From NCBI GenBank assembly GCA_021464245.1, contig JADCRB010000035.1:2414469-2478468 (forward strand): DNA of 64,000 nt, read 5' to 3'. The notes below the pieces were generated by a model. That model made no database searches and was not told the DNA's origin. It saw nothing but the letters and a program-made list of their open reading frames with translations. This DNA comes from Carallia brachiata. Its lineage: Eukaryota > Streptophyta > Magnoliopsida > Malpighiales > Rhizophoraceae. Both the position numbers and the translations under genes were made by a program. Below, piece after piece: positions 12,096 to 25,716 of the stretch. The number at the start of each line of letters is the position of its first letter. The first letter of the stretch is position 1.

Positions 12096-12540
12096 TTACT
12101 CTATTATATCTTTGGCAATGGAGGGGGATCGTGGCCACAGAACAGGATGCCGGCGCGTGAATGTTAGGACAAGTAAACATGGGCGAAGTAAATCTGAAGT
12201 TTTGGATGAAAGGACACGTGGGGGTTGTGTGGCGCTACGCTGTCGGGTGCCGAGGTGGAGGGGGCACATGAAACCCATGCCTTCGTGCCGCTTGCTCATT
12301 TACTGCTTTGCGGCCCAGGGAAAATGTACAAGAGAAAAGAGAGCATGGCGGAAGGCCTCTTTGACAAGACCAAACCGCACGAGAGCGATCGCTATGCGAC
12401 GTCCACGTGTTTATTTCATGCAATGTCTCTATTGTTCATGATGGTGACAGCTCCTCCTACCCGCTTATCGAAGCTTAATGGCTGTAAATCTATACTATAC
12501 AGATGATTACACGTGGCCTTCCCTTACGGTTACCAAAAAA
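12096..12540. promoter_or_regulatory. GC-richer island with three CACGTG motifs
   Basis: CACGTG occurs at 12215-12220 (GGACACGTGGGG), 12404-12409 (GTCCACGTGTT) and 12510-12515 (TTACACGTGGCC, a textbook ABA-response element). The island has overlapping open frames on both strands (longest 135 codons on plus), but none has a recognisable domain or splice context. I read it as a regulatory region or degraded promoter/exon rather than a gene. Confidence 0.35.
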
Positions 12541-14740
12541 GGGGAAATGGTACAGCGAAGAACTTTAGTAAATGACTTCGCTTTCGGACGCCAGTCAACA
12601 GTTTAGCTGTATATTAGTGTATCGTATTTCGAGTTTGAATATCAATACAATATATTTTTCCCTTGTCAACGTGAGAACTGTCTATAAAGGTGGTGAAAAT
12701 ATGTGGACCGTATTTAGAATTAAATTTACTAATCGGAACATTAATGACGGAATCTCGTTAAACTCTACTCGTGTTCACTTGGTGGATTTAACTTTTTTAA
12801 AAATTGTTAAATAGACTGTTTAAACGAGAGTTTTTCCCAAACTCAGTCTGAAGATCTGATAATCGACATATTCATAACTGAATTTTTTCTAAAAAAAAAA
12901 ACTACACTTTAAAATAATATAAAAACGATCAAATAACTCAAAATTCAGTTATTTAATAATATATACTTGATAATTTAATTATGTATATTATTTTGACGTA
13001 ATTTAAGAAATTTTATTAATTATTTTCCCACCCGAATCCCTGTCTCCTTGGAAATTTTACTATTTTCCCTTTTTTTTTTTTTTGACCGTTGTACAAGTTT
13101 TCTCATTCCTAGTTGTTTTTTTTTTTTTGGGTGGATAAGAGGGCATAAAAGGTGTATTCTAATCAGACAACACACATGGTCTCCAGTAGACGAGGTCTTA
13201 AGTACCGTAAATAGTAAGTCATTCACTGGGGCTATTTACGATAGCGAGATCAACATGCGAGCTGTTGTCCGATATTGGCTGAACGGTTTGTATTCCGACG
13301 TAACAGTCGCATTAATCCCGGACCGTTGATCTTGCTGCTTTAGGACCAACCGAATGGTCAAAAGAATACTTTTTTTAAATTTTTTTTATTTTGGCTTATA
13401 GCAATCCAACCTATATAGAGGCCATACTTTGCTCTGATTATGCATTGTCAATTGATTAATCTTTTGGCCTTTTTTTTGTGTAGACAAAGAACATGAATTT
13501 AATCTGTCAAAAAAAAAAAAAAGAACATGAACTTAATAATAATCTTTCTTAATCAGCTTAGTTTTAATTCGTGGAAAATCAAATTATAAGGCTGAGATTT
13601 TGTGGCGGCATCTTTTGTCCAGGACGGCCACTTGATGATCATTGGACAGCTCAAATCATAACAATGGATACGCAAAATTTTCCAATCCAATTTCAGGTCA
13701 TGCTATCCTCCCCAGAGATTGACTGGGCTATTAAAAGAAAGTTTCGTGGAAAGAAGAAAGAATAAAAAGGAAAAATAAATTTATCTGGTAGGTTTATAGA
13801 GTTTCATAATTAAGGCTAAACAAAATTGATAACCGGTAATTTCCCGGTCTACTAAAAAAAATTGACGATTAGGTGCAGGCAGAATAGCACCAAACTCAAT
13901 TAGACGTCCCACTTGCATACAAGAAAAAGACTTGCGAGTCGGTGAGAGTGATGCAAACGTTATAAATAAAATCATGGCCTACTTGTTCGATCGCATTAGT
14001 ATAAGTGGGCATTTCAGTCGCATTGGTACAAGTGGGTATTGGTCTCAGTTCTGAAGTGGTGAGCATAGAAGATGTTGGTTTAGGTTTTAGAAATGTCTGA
14101 TTACTAAGTTCAAAACTACTTTTTTATTAAAATAACTGCTGTAGGATTCATATTTCTAAAATTTAAGTTTGATAGTCATTTTCACTATTTAAACAACAAC
14201 AATAATAACAAGTGTTAATTTAATTAAGCACTACAAATTTGTTTTATCCAACATCAATAATAATCAGCAATCAATAATAATAATAATAATAAGTAGTAGC
14301 TAAATCAAACATAAGGCAAGAATCATACTGCGTACAATTTTTTAATATGGGGCATATATAGTACAAATGTATTTGAAAACCATAAACTTGTTCTAATCCA
14401 ATATCAGCGCACATTGTAATCTTCATAGAACTTAAGAAGGCTTGCATTAATTACCCTAAAAAATAAAAAAGAAGGGTTTCATCAAAGGTACAAATTAAAG
14501 AAAATTTGAATCTATCCTATCTATATCCATTTGATTTATTCTATCGTATCTATAATAAAAATAATAATAATAATAATGAGGAGGCTGCATTGAAGGTACA
14601 GGCAACAAGGTGGGTTATTTCGTTCTTGAAGAAGAAGATTATGTCTGGCGTAGAATATGAAAAAGTAAGCTTCAATCAACATCACGACACATTTGAGTAT
14701 TATAAGGTGAAGACCATAAGCAACTGACCCAATATATAAA
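12541..14740. other. Intergenic region; two T-runs flank a more complex segment
   Basis: No gene is supported. The segment 13060-13330 starts with two poly(T) runs followed by unusually complex sequence (for example GCCCCAGTGAATGACTTAC and CCGGGATTAATGCGACTG on the minus strand). That layout, a tail then a unique body, would suit a minus-strand retroposon, but no target duplication was found. Confidence 0.35.
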
Positions 14741-14745
14741 ATCTA

Positions 14746-14858
14746 TTATTGTGGTTGCCTGCCGAGGAAGGCCAGCAAGCTTCGAGGGAAGTTTCCACCT
14801 GGTGTCATATATTCTTTTAATTCTGCACCAACGGAGACAGCCCTTTTAAATCTTTGAT
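14746..14858 (-). CDS. Probable terminal exon of an unrecognised minus-strand gene
   Basis: An acceptor (CATTTGCAG, AG at 14859-14860) is followed by a clean open frame ending in TAA at 14746-14748, with a second in-frame stop next to it. The exon enters in a phase needing one upstream nucleotide and encodes 36 residues, including QRFKRAVSVGAELKEYM, TPGGNFPRSLLAFLGRQPQ. Residue composition looks like real protein and is quite unlike the flanking AT-rich DNA. I do not recognise the family. Upstream exons should lie at higher coordinates; one candidate is 15010-15130. It may be a gene fragment. Confidence 0.4.
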
Positions 14859-15004
14859 CTGCAAATGAGGTATCATTAGAATCTTTCTTAGAAAGACTTG
14901 TCTTGAACAAAGTGACAAGTTCTCCACATTAATTGTATAATTAATTCGAGTAGTAATTAATTAATTATAATTAGCATGCATGCAACACATTAGTCTATGA
15001 AAGA

Positions 15005-15130
15005 GAATTCGTCATAAGATTGAACCAATCCGGAAGGTAGGAAAATTTTCGATCTAACCTTGGATCGAAATTCTGGAGAATGAGTATATAAATGGCCAAC
15101 CGACAAAATGGTAGCCACAGGATGAAGCTT
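15005..15130 (-). other. Weak candidate upstream exon of the 14746-14858 gene fragment
   Basis: On the minus strand an open frame reads HPVATILSVGHLYTHSPEFR then SKVRSKIFLPSGLVQSYDEF before a stop. A GTTAGA donor-like site follows CGATCCAAG inside it. Splice phase to the downstream exon could not be proven and nothing was recognised. Confidence 0.2.
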
Positions 15131-15139
15131 CTTAATTAT

Positions 15140-18100
15140 TAGTCTAAGATTCTGTTAGGAGCTCATAATATACAAATTAATTTTCAGGACACTCCTAACA
15201 ATTAAAAATTTAGATTTATATATATTTAAGGGCTTGAATTCTAATGTTAAAAGATAACACGAGATTTATAAGAATAATAAAATTTATTTTATCATGAAAT
15301 TTATAATTTAATGAAATTTTTAATAAAGAAAATAAAAACAAAACAAAAATTATTAGACATAGACAGATTTTTTTTCCTCTATATACGCAAAAACCGTTAA
15401 TATAAAAACGGCTACTTCAGACCTTAGAACAGCGATTTGGCGTGCGTGTTGTATTTAGCGAATTAGCATTATACAATACAAACATAGGAAATAGACAATT
15501 ATATCCGTTGCATTGGGCTGTGCCCCTTATTGTCTCTTTATTTGTTCTGGTTAACCTTATTGTCTTTTAATGTCTGGTCATATCAATTCACATACACAGT
15601 GATTCTGAATAGTATTTATTTCCGATCATTTCTTGCCTTGTATTGCTTAATTCATTGCACACGAGACCTTTTAGTAGCACACAAATTTTGTTGCTAAACC
15701 CTATATATAAATTTGTGGCTAAAAGTTACTGTCTTCTTGATATGCCCCTCCGCCCCACCCCCACTCTCTACAAAAAAAGCAGATGCCTTTTAATGTCTTT
15801 CTTTACCATGTACAGAGTACCTTTGCAAACTCTAACATGATACTTAAAAAACATTCTCATATTCGATTACTTAGACAATCTTTTTTATTATCAATTTAAC
15901 CTAATTGCTAAAAAGAACCCACAACAACATTAATAGGAGAAATGAGATCGGGTGGAGGGTTCGAATGCTCATCCTTACTTTGACAAAATTCTTATAATGC
16001 TACAATTACAAAATATTTATTTGTAATATCATTACATATATATGTTGCTAATTTTTATCTTAACTCCACTTCTAATGGTGCACTGTATAGATATAGATCA
16101 GCGAGTAGATAGCTACGTACTCTCCAAAAGGGCAAAAATAGATATTGCCGAGTGTCAAACTCTTTCTGGTGGTTGCCTCACATATGGCGCTTTTAATCGC
16201 AATCATTGGTTAAGGAAGTCACGAAGTACGTTTGCCAGTCGATTGTTTTTAAGCACTTAATCCATTGAAGTGCACAAGCGTCGTTTTGTCATGAAGTAAT
16301 CAGAAACGTGGGAGTCACAACCAAACTACGGCTGAATCCAATCTGTTTGATAATAAGCTTTATCAAAGTAATTGACAACCCGAAGAGGTCAAAGAAATGG
16401 TTACTCATAGACGAACGATATTTGCACCTAAAAAAAAAAAAAAGACGAACGATATAGGCAACTTCTGGTAGTACTTAGCACTTCTACTACATCAACTATA
16501 CATGTTGTACTTCTAGCTCTAAAGTTATTTAAATTTTAAAAGCCTCGTTTAGAATAGCATATTAGCTATGCACCAGAAAACCTATTGGCAATGGGCGAGT
16601 GAAACCTGATTTGAGTATTATTGCTAGTCAATATCCAAATCAGCCAACGAAGTAAACTGTTCATGCTGAAAATAATTCAGATCAAATTCTTAGCACATCG
16701 TTGATTATTTCTAGTACAGTTAACCAACTCGGATTTGATTCATCTTCTGCTGTACAAGACTTAAATAATATTTTTGCTAAGTCCTTTCATAGTCAGGATT
16801 AAGCGACGATTACAGCAACCATAAGAAATCCAAACAAGATCTTGCTTTGCCTCCTTGATATTGCTTCATAACATAGGAATTAAAATGAAAAAGTCTAGTC
16901 GAAGTATTCAAAGCCTTTTATAGTTATCTTCGGTTGCTAATTTATTATTTTAATTTTCTTCAATTGTTTTCTTGTTCATTTTTATTTTTTAATTCATTCA
17001 TTCATAACAAAGAAAAACCTATAGCTCATCACCTAGAGTAAGTAATCCCGTAACCATCTAGTTATTTCCTGTCTTCTGAATACAAAGTTGTAATATTCTC
17101 TAGTAAAACTGTGGACATTACTTTTACTTTCCCATCTACTATTTTCCTTCATTTTATTACCTGAAAATATAATTAAAGTTAGTATCGCCGAACAAAATGT
17201 ATTCTTGGTCAATTTACCTCCATAAATAATCCATCTCAAAAAGTTATTCCAACAGTCAACTCCATAGAAAGGGACAATATCGATCCAAGCAGGAAAGTCT
17301 GGTTTGTGTTTAACGATATTTTTTATAGAGTACTGTAAACTTTGCTAAACTCATTAGAGTAGATCAGTAGAATTTCCTTGTAGCTCTTTCAAAAATTCAA
17401 TGTTTATCAAACATAACTAAGCATGATTGTAACTAATTAAGTGACCGTCTACTTGATGATGATGTTTGCACTTGGATCAACGAAAGAAAAACTTGAGTGT
17501 TTGTTTAAAAAAGGAAAAAAAAAAAAAAAAGAGTACATAACTCTTACAAAGATGTATGTAAAAAACTAATTTAGTGGGAATTGGTTAAGGCCTAACCCAC
17601 TTATCTTAAACAAATAGAATGATTATTGGATTAATCGATCTTATGATCTAACAGACACTCGTCTTACTAACTAGCGCATTGGTGGGGTGGGGGAGTTGTA
17701 AACGAATTTTGGCTTTTTATTGTTCTATGTTCCTAAAATGTTGAATCTTTGAATAAAAGCAAGTAATTTTCAACTTTGAATTCGCATGGTCCTTCTCAAA
17801 TGCTCTTTTTCATGAGATTTTTTAGGCGCGCAAAAAAATGGTAATGGATCACATCATTCCATCGCTGCTCCTACTTTTGACTGATTAAAGTTAAACAAGG
17901 GGTTGGATCATTCAGTACGGAGAAAATATATATGGGTCCCACATGCATATTTGTTGGCTTCAAAAATTGATGTAATATTTTGGGTCAAAATATCATGACT
18001 TTGGAAAATCCTCAAGTTCTTAGAGCTATTTATCTATTCCACATAATCTTCCCGATATCAGATTCCAAGCACGACCAATGAAATGTGCTAGATTTGCTGA

Positions 18101-19390
18101 GTTAGTGGCAGCATTAAGCAGACAGTTAATCTATAGCGTTAATAAAATGATTCCAGCTGGCCTGAACATAAGATTTGACTGAAAACTAGACGACAGTGAT
18201 GTATGTGAAAGATAGTAGTGGCGTTTACTAACAATTAGAAGGGTGCATACAGGGCATTAAAGGAAAGCATCCTTCATTTCTTTCAACCTTTACGAGATGC
18301 TATGGGGTAAAGCGAAGGTGAAACCAATTGGACAAAAATAAAAGAGCAATCTTTGATCTCATATACGTTCTTCTCCTTTAAAGATTTGATTCATAGTGAA
18401 AATTATATTATTAAATTTCAGATAACATTTGACCATTTATATAACCACTACACAGTTTCAAAAGAAAAATAAGTTAGGAATACATAGGAAGTAATAATAT
18501 AGTAACACAAGATATGGACTAATCACATCTCACTTGATCTTATAAATAAATAAATTTGAATACAAGAAAATCATTGTACTGCCATCTGACCCCTTGTTAC
18601 TCCTATATGTGTTGGTCCTCATGTGTTTAGGAAGTTGTGCTCTAATTTCAATACATATTCTAACTCTAGGCTCGCTTGCAACTTGCATTCACCTCACAAA
18701 CAAGATGCAGTTGCTTTTTCAAAGATCCATTTTTCCACATAATGTTTCCTTTCTAGATATGAATAGTTAAATAACTCTGATTGGTGCCCAACAACCCATT
18801 TTGGGGCATCATAGATCAGTCCAAACAGAAAAGAAGGATAACCCTTCTTATCAAATTATAGGCCGGTATATATTCAATGCTTGAGAGGTTAACTAATTTA
18901 ATAATGGATCGCTGATTAAGGTAATCATCAATTGGAGGGGAGACTGCAAGCTTTCAGACAGAAATCCATGTGAAAGGATCAAAATTAAATGATGACAAAT
19001 AATGGATCATGATTGGCTTGACTGAGATCAAATAGGTATATTGGTTCGTTGTACACAAACAAAAAAAAAAAACAATTAAAAAGATATTGGTTTCGGCGCG
19101 ACCATATGTCGTGATGATGTGCTATGCCTGTTGGCCAAAAAAAAAAAAAAACAAAAGCAATATATGCCAACTTTAACTTGCATTTAAAATGGACGTACTT
19201 CAATTTATATTCACCAGATCTAGCTATTGTTTTAATTTATATTTTATTCTTATTATTAGGATTTTTTTCTCCGCTTTAAGATTTTTGGTTCCTTCTTCGA
19301 TGCGGGTATTGAATTCTATCTTTATGTACAATTTCTTTTGATTCGCGTGGTCAATATATAACCATTCATATTCCTTTTTTCGTTTTTTTT
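15140..19390. other. Intergenic region with no supported gene
   Basis: Short open frames (for example 15643-15840, 16042-16260, 17033-17239) show no recognisable motif, no splice logic and no bias. An isolated GGTTCGAATGCTC at about 15958 resembles a tRNA B box but no matching A box was found. Confidence 0.45.
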
Positions 19391-19393
19391 TTT

Positions 19394-19479
19394 GACGATT
19401 TTAGAAGTTTTATAGATGGTAAGCTAAATTTCTCTTGACGAGTTTAGAAGTTTTCTAGATGGTAAGCTAAATTTCTCTT
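19394..19479 (+). repeat. Tandem duplication, 43-bp unit, two copies
   Basis: GACGATTTTAGAAGTTTTAT... at 19394-19436 is followed at once by GACGAGTTTAGAAGTTTTCT... at 19437-19479. Both continue AGATGGTAAGCTAAATTTCT with only about two differences. Confidence 0.9.
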
Positions 19480-21737
19480 TTCTTTTCATGTAGATTAAAT
19501 GAATTCATATATACTTTTTCCGGGAAAATATATTTAACTTTTCGCCGATTGCCCAGAATGTGCAACAGCCAAAGCATGCATCTTTGTGCCCATCAGTCGA
19601 ATAATAATAATAATAATCATAAGGAGGCATGCATCTGTGCTGCACTAGGCTTATTCCACTTTCCAGTCTTTTCCTTCCTTACACGCAGGGCAAATAGTAC
19701 AAAACGCAACAGCAACAAGAAAAAGATTTTCTTAATAATCAATGAATTAATCAGCCACAGCCCAGCAGCGTATTGACTAAGAAGTCAATTGAAAAAAAAA
19801 AAAATGAGGGGTCAACTTTAAATTTTTTTTTTCTCTCAAAAAATATCTTAGTGGTAAAAATTTATATTTTTATTATAAATGTCTTGATTTTTAATTATAA
19901 GAAAGAAGAACTTGAAATTTAAGAGAAAAGAGAACTATCCTATTTTTTTACTTAGAGTCTACTAAACTTCCTATCGAATAAAAGAAAAATAATCTTTGAA
20001 CTTCCTATCTTTATCTTAGTGCGCGTTTGTAGATTACGTCCGGAACGGCAAAAGCACTCTGCTATTGGTTTGACGTTTATTTAGTGGTGTGCCAAACTAA
20101 GTCAAATTGTTGTATTTAATCCAGAGTAATGGTAAGAAACTCAACAATATATCAAATTATCGTACTAAATAATAATTTACATTGTAAAATAAAACACAAG
20201 TGATGGAATCTACATATAAATTAATAGATGATTGGATCACATTGTATTTAGTATTATTATGTCCTAATAAAAGTTTTAGTATCCCGTCTCTTTGTAATTT
20301 TTCTTCCTTTTAGTCCCCCTTGAACTTTATTTTCCTATTAATATAATTTGTTCAACTGATTTATCTAAAAAAAAAGTTTTAGTATCCCTAACATTACCCT
20401 TATGCACATCATTGCCAAAATCTTTTTTTTCCATTATTAAAACTGAATCTTTAAACTTTTAAAATGTTGAATGAAATTTTAAATCTAATCAGGCCTGAAA
20501 TGATTGCTCACCGTTCACAGGCCGAGAGAGAGGGAACTCAGCCCCAGCTGGCTGCATCGCCTAATCCAACCAGATAAAAAAAAAAAAAAAAAAAAGTTCA
20601 AAAAAGCAAAGTGGGACAATCTATTTCATTAGAAATTTGTGTTGGAGAAATGGGAAGCGAGTATTTTGATCGTCATTTCCGCAGGATAATAAATTGATAC
20701 CAGAACACTTAAGCAACAACTTTTGTACCTGCATATTTACGCCTACTTGTTGATCGATTAATATTCTCATCTAACTACAAACAAATGAATATAAATTTAT
20801 ATACGTACAAATATAAGCGCACTAATTCAATGGGTTGACTCGAATAATTAAGTACCTTGACTTTCATGTTAAGACGATCCATAGTAAGATAAGTTCTTGC
20901 ATTCGAATATTCACGCAGTCAAATTTCATTGGGCCAACGGTAGCCTCAATACCACGAGCGGATAATATTCTTGTACGCAATAGTGTGTGGAGATGTATCG
21001 TGTCAAGAGAAAAAAAAAACAAATAAAAGCACATTAAGTCATTTGAAAAAACTGCAATATCAAAAGAACAACATTCATACAAGAGGACTAATAGTTCTGC
21101 TATAAAATTTGTCATGGCTCCCTCTGAGTGGATTTCTAAATTGAATTATATTTTTTTTATTAATATAAATTACTCATAATTTTACACAACAAAATAAACA
21201 GAATCTACTTAAAATTTTTATAAAAAATAATGAGTTATACTAACAAAAAGTAAAAATAATAAGTATCCTAAAATACTATAAAAAAAATGCATGCTTCATG
21301 TACCACAGAAACAATAAGAGATATTGATTGGAGTCAAATACGTAATAGAAAACGATAGAGGAACCGAGAACTTGGCTTGATCCTCGATATGCAAAAGGAC
21401 CGGGGGGGGGTTCAAAATGGAGGAGGGAGCCCCTTTATTGGAGCACCCCTCCAATTAAGGGTGTTGGACCGAGGTATACTCAGTCCGGGTATCCAAACCC
21501 ATACTTAATTCTATTTTGGCAAGTCCATTAACTTGACATTTCGGATGAGTTGGGAGCCTGCATTTTCCCATAAATAATGGAAATTAATAAACCCAATAAA
21601 TAAATAGTTGAATGTTGGTTTCTATAATTTAATTGCATGCTATAATTTAACTGGAGTAAAAGAGAAAGAAGCAAGCTAACAGGAAGAGATAGGGCAATGG
21701 CTACTATGCACGGGACGGGACCCCCTTCCCTCTTTGC
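19480..21737. other. Intergenic region with no supported gene
   Basis: Mixed AT-rich sequence with several A-runs (for example 20576-20595) and G-run 21402-21409. None of the short open frames is recognisable. Confidence 0.45.
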
Positions 21738-21749
21738 AAAGAGCTTTCT

Positions 21750-22806
21750 TTTTGTTTTTTTTTATCAAAAGGAAAATCGTTGCATTAACAACGTGTTAAA
21801 CCATATACAGGTCCGACATGAAAGTATCGGGAGAACCTGCACAAAACAAGAACACACATCAGTATTAATGGCCTACAATTAACATAGTCAAAATGACCAA
21901 TAATTGACTGAGTATAAAACCCGTTTTCATAAAAATCTCGAACGAAAGTAATTATCGAACTAAAGCTAAATCTACCCAAAATCGAAATTTTAGTTAAGTC
22001 TAGGCCAATTGGACAGAGCTGCACAAAACAGTAAATACCACACTTCGGCAGGCTTGTGATGCAAATTGACCGAGTATGTCTGACAACAATTTCCCAACAC
22101 AAGCTACAAATAGATAAATACACACAAACAGTACAACTATCTCTCAACCTAAAATAATCCAGCAACACACAATCCCATCAGAACAAGTGGTGGCGGCTGA
22201 AGACGGGGCTGGCTGGCAGCGCCAGGCAGCTGGAGATACTGACAATGGCGGCCGCAAAGTCGCAACAACAGCGCTTGAGGAATAAAAGCCAATGATGACG
22301 GTACCGACGGTGGCGCTGATGACAATGGAAACAACGGTGGTGTCGATCGTAGAAGTAGCTGAGAGAGCAGCAGCTTTAGCTCCAGCAGCAACAGCATCAG
22401 TGGAGGCAGCAACGACGGTGGTGGGGACGACAATGGCAGAGGCAACGGCAGATGCTACAGCAGCAGCAATAGATGCAACATCGGAGGTGGTAAAAATATT
22501 GTCAAAGTGTCGGGAAGCCTAGATCCGAGATTAGGATGGTCATAGGAGACATTATTTAGACTAGATCTAAACAAAAATGAAGCTAAATACACCATATTTC
22601 AAAGAGACAAAGGAAGAAAATGGATGGGGCAGAGAAAAAAAGGGAAAAACTAGATGGAGAGGAAAGGAAATGAATCTTAGAGAAGAGGGGTGCTGGTTAG
22701 TGGTGGTGGCTAACCCCACCGCTAGCTAGAGAGCTTGGGCTTTTTTTTGGGGGGGGGGTTGAGAGTTAGAAAGAGGATAGTTAGATGTACTTTTACACAT
22801 CTCTAA
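21750..22806 (-). mobile_element. Non-LTR-type retroposon with poly(A) and 12-bp target duplication
   Basis: AAAGAGCTTTCT flanks the element at 21738-21749 and 22807-22818. Immediately inside the left flank is a T-rich run followed by ATCAAAAGGAAAATCGTTGC, i.e. a poly(A) tail at the 3' end of a minus-strand retroposon. The 5' part (minus strand) starts near 22806 and has a C10 run, AG/CT-rich leader and a GC-rich triplet-repetitive section (22170-22500). That section gives long Leu/Pro-rich or Ala/Thr-rich open frames on both strands with no recognisable domain. No reverse transcriptase is present, so it is non-autonomous or severely truncated. Its architecture resembles the insertion at 46590-48346. 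Confidence 0.6.
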
Positions 22807-22818
22807 AAAGAGCTTTCT

Positions 22819-25700
22819 ACTTTCATAATTCCCTCTTTATCATTATTTTATGAGTAGAACTTAATACTATGTATTTTATAATAATGAGAGAAGATGAAGA
22901 AGTGATGATATAAGAAAGCTTAACCACCTATTGGATTCCATGATTAGGGACTCAGAGCACACAATTGATCTTAGAACTCGATAACCCAATTCTTATCATT
23001 TGATTAAAATAAGCCAACCAAAGACTAAAAGATGATTGATCAAAAAAAAAAAAAAAAAAGAAAATGGCGAAATGACTTGCGAAGAAACTTGTGCACTGTC
23101 TACACCATATAAATAAAAGTGCAACAGATCGTAGAATCAAGGAAATAATTAATGAGTGATCTGTATAATTCTAACAACAAAATTCTAGCAAGTATGCTAG
23201 TTTAGAAAATAATATAGAAATTGTGAGTCAAGTGTTATTCCCACAGAGACTAGTATCTAAGTATTAAAATTTTATTTAATTTTCTTAGGTTAATTCGATT
23301 GACAAATTTATGATTTTACTAAACTAAGAATTTAAGATTAAAAACTAGAAAAATAAGAAAACAACTAAATCAAATATTAAAGATAATATGAATAAAAACA
23401 CTAAGGCATTTGACTTCACATCAACATGGAAAATGAATTTTTTAGATTTTGATTGAATTAATGAATAAGTAGATATGTCATGGCGAAACCCGCTAAGTTA
23501 ATTGTTTGGGTCTAAGTAATAACAAATCTATTTCTATTTAATAACCCAAACTTGGTGAGAATTTAATTAAATAAGAAATGCATCATTGATTTGTGGAATT
23601 CCTAATTTACAATGATACTCAGAACATTTTGTCACTAAAAGTCATACGATGATATAGATTCTATAGTATTTAATTAGTTTAATGTCGTGGTATACAATAC
23701 TCTTGCCTCTCTAACTCACCACTTGGTCCATGTCCAGATTAAAGTTAGAAAATCATGCAAAGGGTGATCAATCAATTGCAAGAATTAAACACAATACCAT
23801 ATACTAACAAAATCCAAATCAAATCAATTCAATCAAAATCTTAAAACTCACATCCACATGTCTACCCTCCTCAAGACCTTAGTAAAAGAAGTTTAGCTAC
23901 TCATAATATAAAAAGCAACAATAAATCTTGACAAAGACATAGAATGTGATAAATGATAAAGGATAACAAGTACGATTTCTCCCTTAGAAGTCTTGTGCTT
24001 TGCTCCTCTCTTCTCTTTATTCAACTTTCTCAAAACTTTTTTTCTTTTCTTTCTCTAGCCATCTGAAAATATGACTATTGACTCCTCTAAGTTATTCAAT
24101 TGACTCGTTATAAAAAAAACTCTCTCCTCCTAAAATTTAGGAGCTTTCAAAACCCTTAAAAGGAAAACTTTGATATATTAACTTTAATATATATTTTTTT
24201 AATTAAGTAGAGTCCTATTAGGGTTGAAATATATTAAGGCTTCAAACTGATTGCATCAAATGATGCATTTCCATCCAAAACTACAAAATTTCCTTTCCTG
24301 AAAAATTAGTCAATCACGTCTGGTGGACCGATCAAAACTTTTTATAACTTTCAATTTCTGATGTCCTAGTCACATTGGTTGATCAATTGAAATTTTTTAT
24401 CCAAAAATTTAACTTTTCCTATAAACACAAATAATAAACCAAATTAATCACTCATACTATTTACAAAAAATTTTCTTATGAATTAACCCAAAAATTAATC
24501 AAAATTAAGTAATTAAGGTTATAAAATATAGTATAAATATATGTTTATCAATGAAATTTCTTAGGTGAGATTAAACTGATATAAGTTGTTAAATAATTAG
24601 CTTTAAAAAAAAGAAAAAAATAGAGATACTATTAAATAGACCGTACGACTACTTTAATATTATTTAAAATGTATCTATTTAGTAGAGCTCATGGAATAAA
24701 AAGTCATTGCATTTGAAAAAGTAAGAGAATTAGTAGAGAAACGATGCCAAAATCGGTAATGATTTAAGAATGTTAGAATGTGGATGATTGATGATATAAG
24801 AACTACAGTAGCGAGGCAAATAATTGTCTTCGAAATCGAATTTTCTTATCAAGAAAAAGAAATTTCATTGTAAACCTCATTATCAGTTATAGTGGATTGA
24901 CAGTTGCGACGATCCTTCAAAGGCCGGGGGAGTCTTTAATTTGCCTATTTCTTTTCCCATGAGGATGAGGGGCACCTGTCTTCGAAGTTATTATTGCCAT
25001 CTTATTTGGGAGAAAATGGCATCCAAAATGCAAAATTTTTTAAAGATTTAAACTATTGTATAGTGATCATTCTAATATCAAAGTAGCCAATAGACATGGT
25101 GCAATTCTTCTTCTTCTTTTTTTTTTTTTTTTTTTTTGGGTGAGGAGACAACCATATGCTCAGAGTTTTCCATAACTATTGTTACTGATAATCAAATAAT
25201 AGAATTCCCACTTTTTTCTTCACCAACACTACTCCTTTCTTTCTCCTTTTTTTTTTTTTTTCATCACGAAAAAATAAGATAAGAGAACAAACGTTTTGTT
25301 GTGTCTTGGCCTCTTGGGCTACTGTGGAAAAAGTCCAAATTTTATTGTATTTTTAGTGCAGCCCATTGAAGAGTAAATTGGCCCATAGCTAAAAATACAT
25401 TAGAAGGTTTAAATGCTAAGTGTTACTTATGAACAAAAAAAAGAAATGTTACTAGCACGCCGCATTTAAAAAAAATATATTTTTTCAGCAATGTTTTTAA
25501 AAAAAATCAAAATTTATAGTGATATTAAGTATATTTGAGTAACATTAAGAATGTTTAGAATTTAAATTTAAAAAAAAAATCTCAAAAAGGAAAAAAACCG
25601 TACGCGTTTGGACTGAATACCGCCCAGTTTAGATAGTACACTTTGACTTCAAAAAATCCTTTCACAACTGAGAGGCTGCAGACAATTGGGAGAGAAGAGC
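22819..25700. other. Intergenic region with no supported gene
   Basis: AT-rich DNA with a few A- and T-runs (23041-23059, 25116-25138, 25245-25261). The two long T-runs near 25.1-25.3 kb could mark minus-strand retroposon tails, but no element body or duplication was recognised. Confidence 0.4.
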
Positions 25701-25716
25701 TAAAAAAAAAGCAACA

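Noticed and set aside
12034..12441. 135-codon plus-strand frame
   Set aside because: Basic, Cys- and Arg-rich composition without motif, and equal-length shadows on the other strand. Better explained as a GC-richer regulatory island.
15946..15975. GGTTCGAATGCTC resembling a tRNA B box
   Set aside because: No A box at a suitable distance and no cloverleaf pairing.
22149..22522. Leu/Pro-rich and Ala/Thr-rich frames on both strands
   Set aside because: They come from the same triplet-repetitive stretch within a retroposon and have no recognisable domain.
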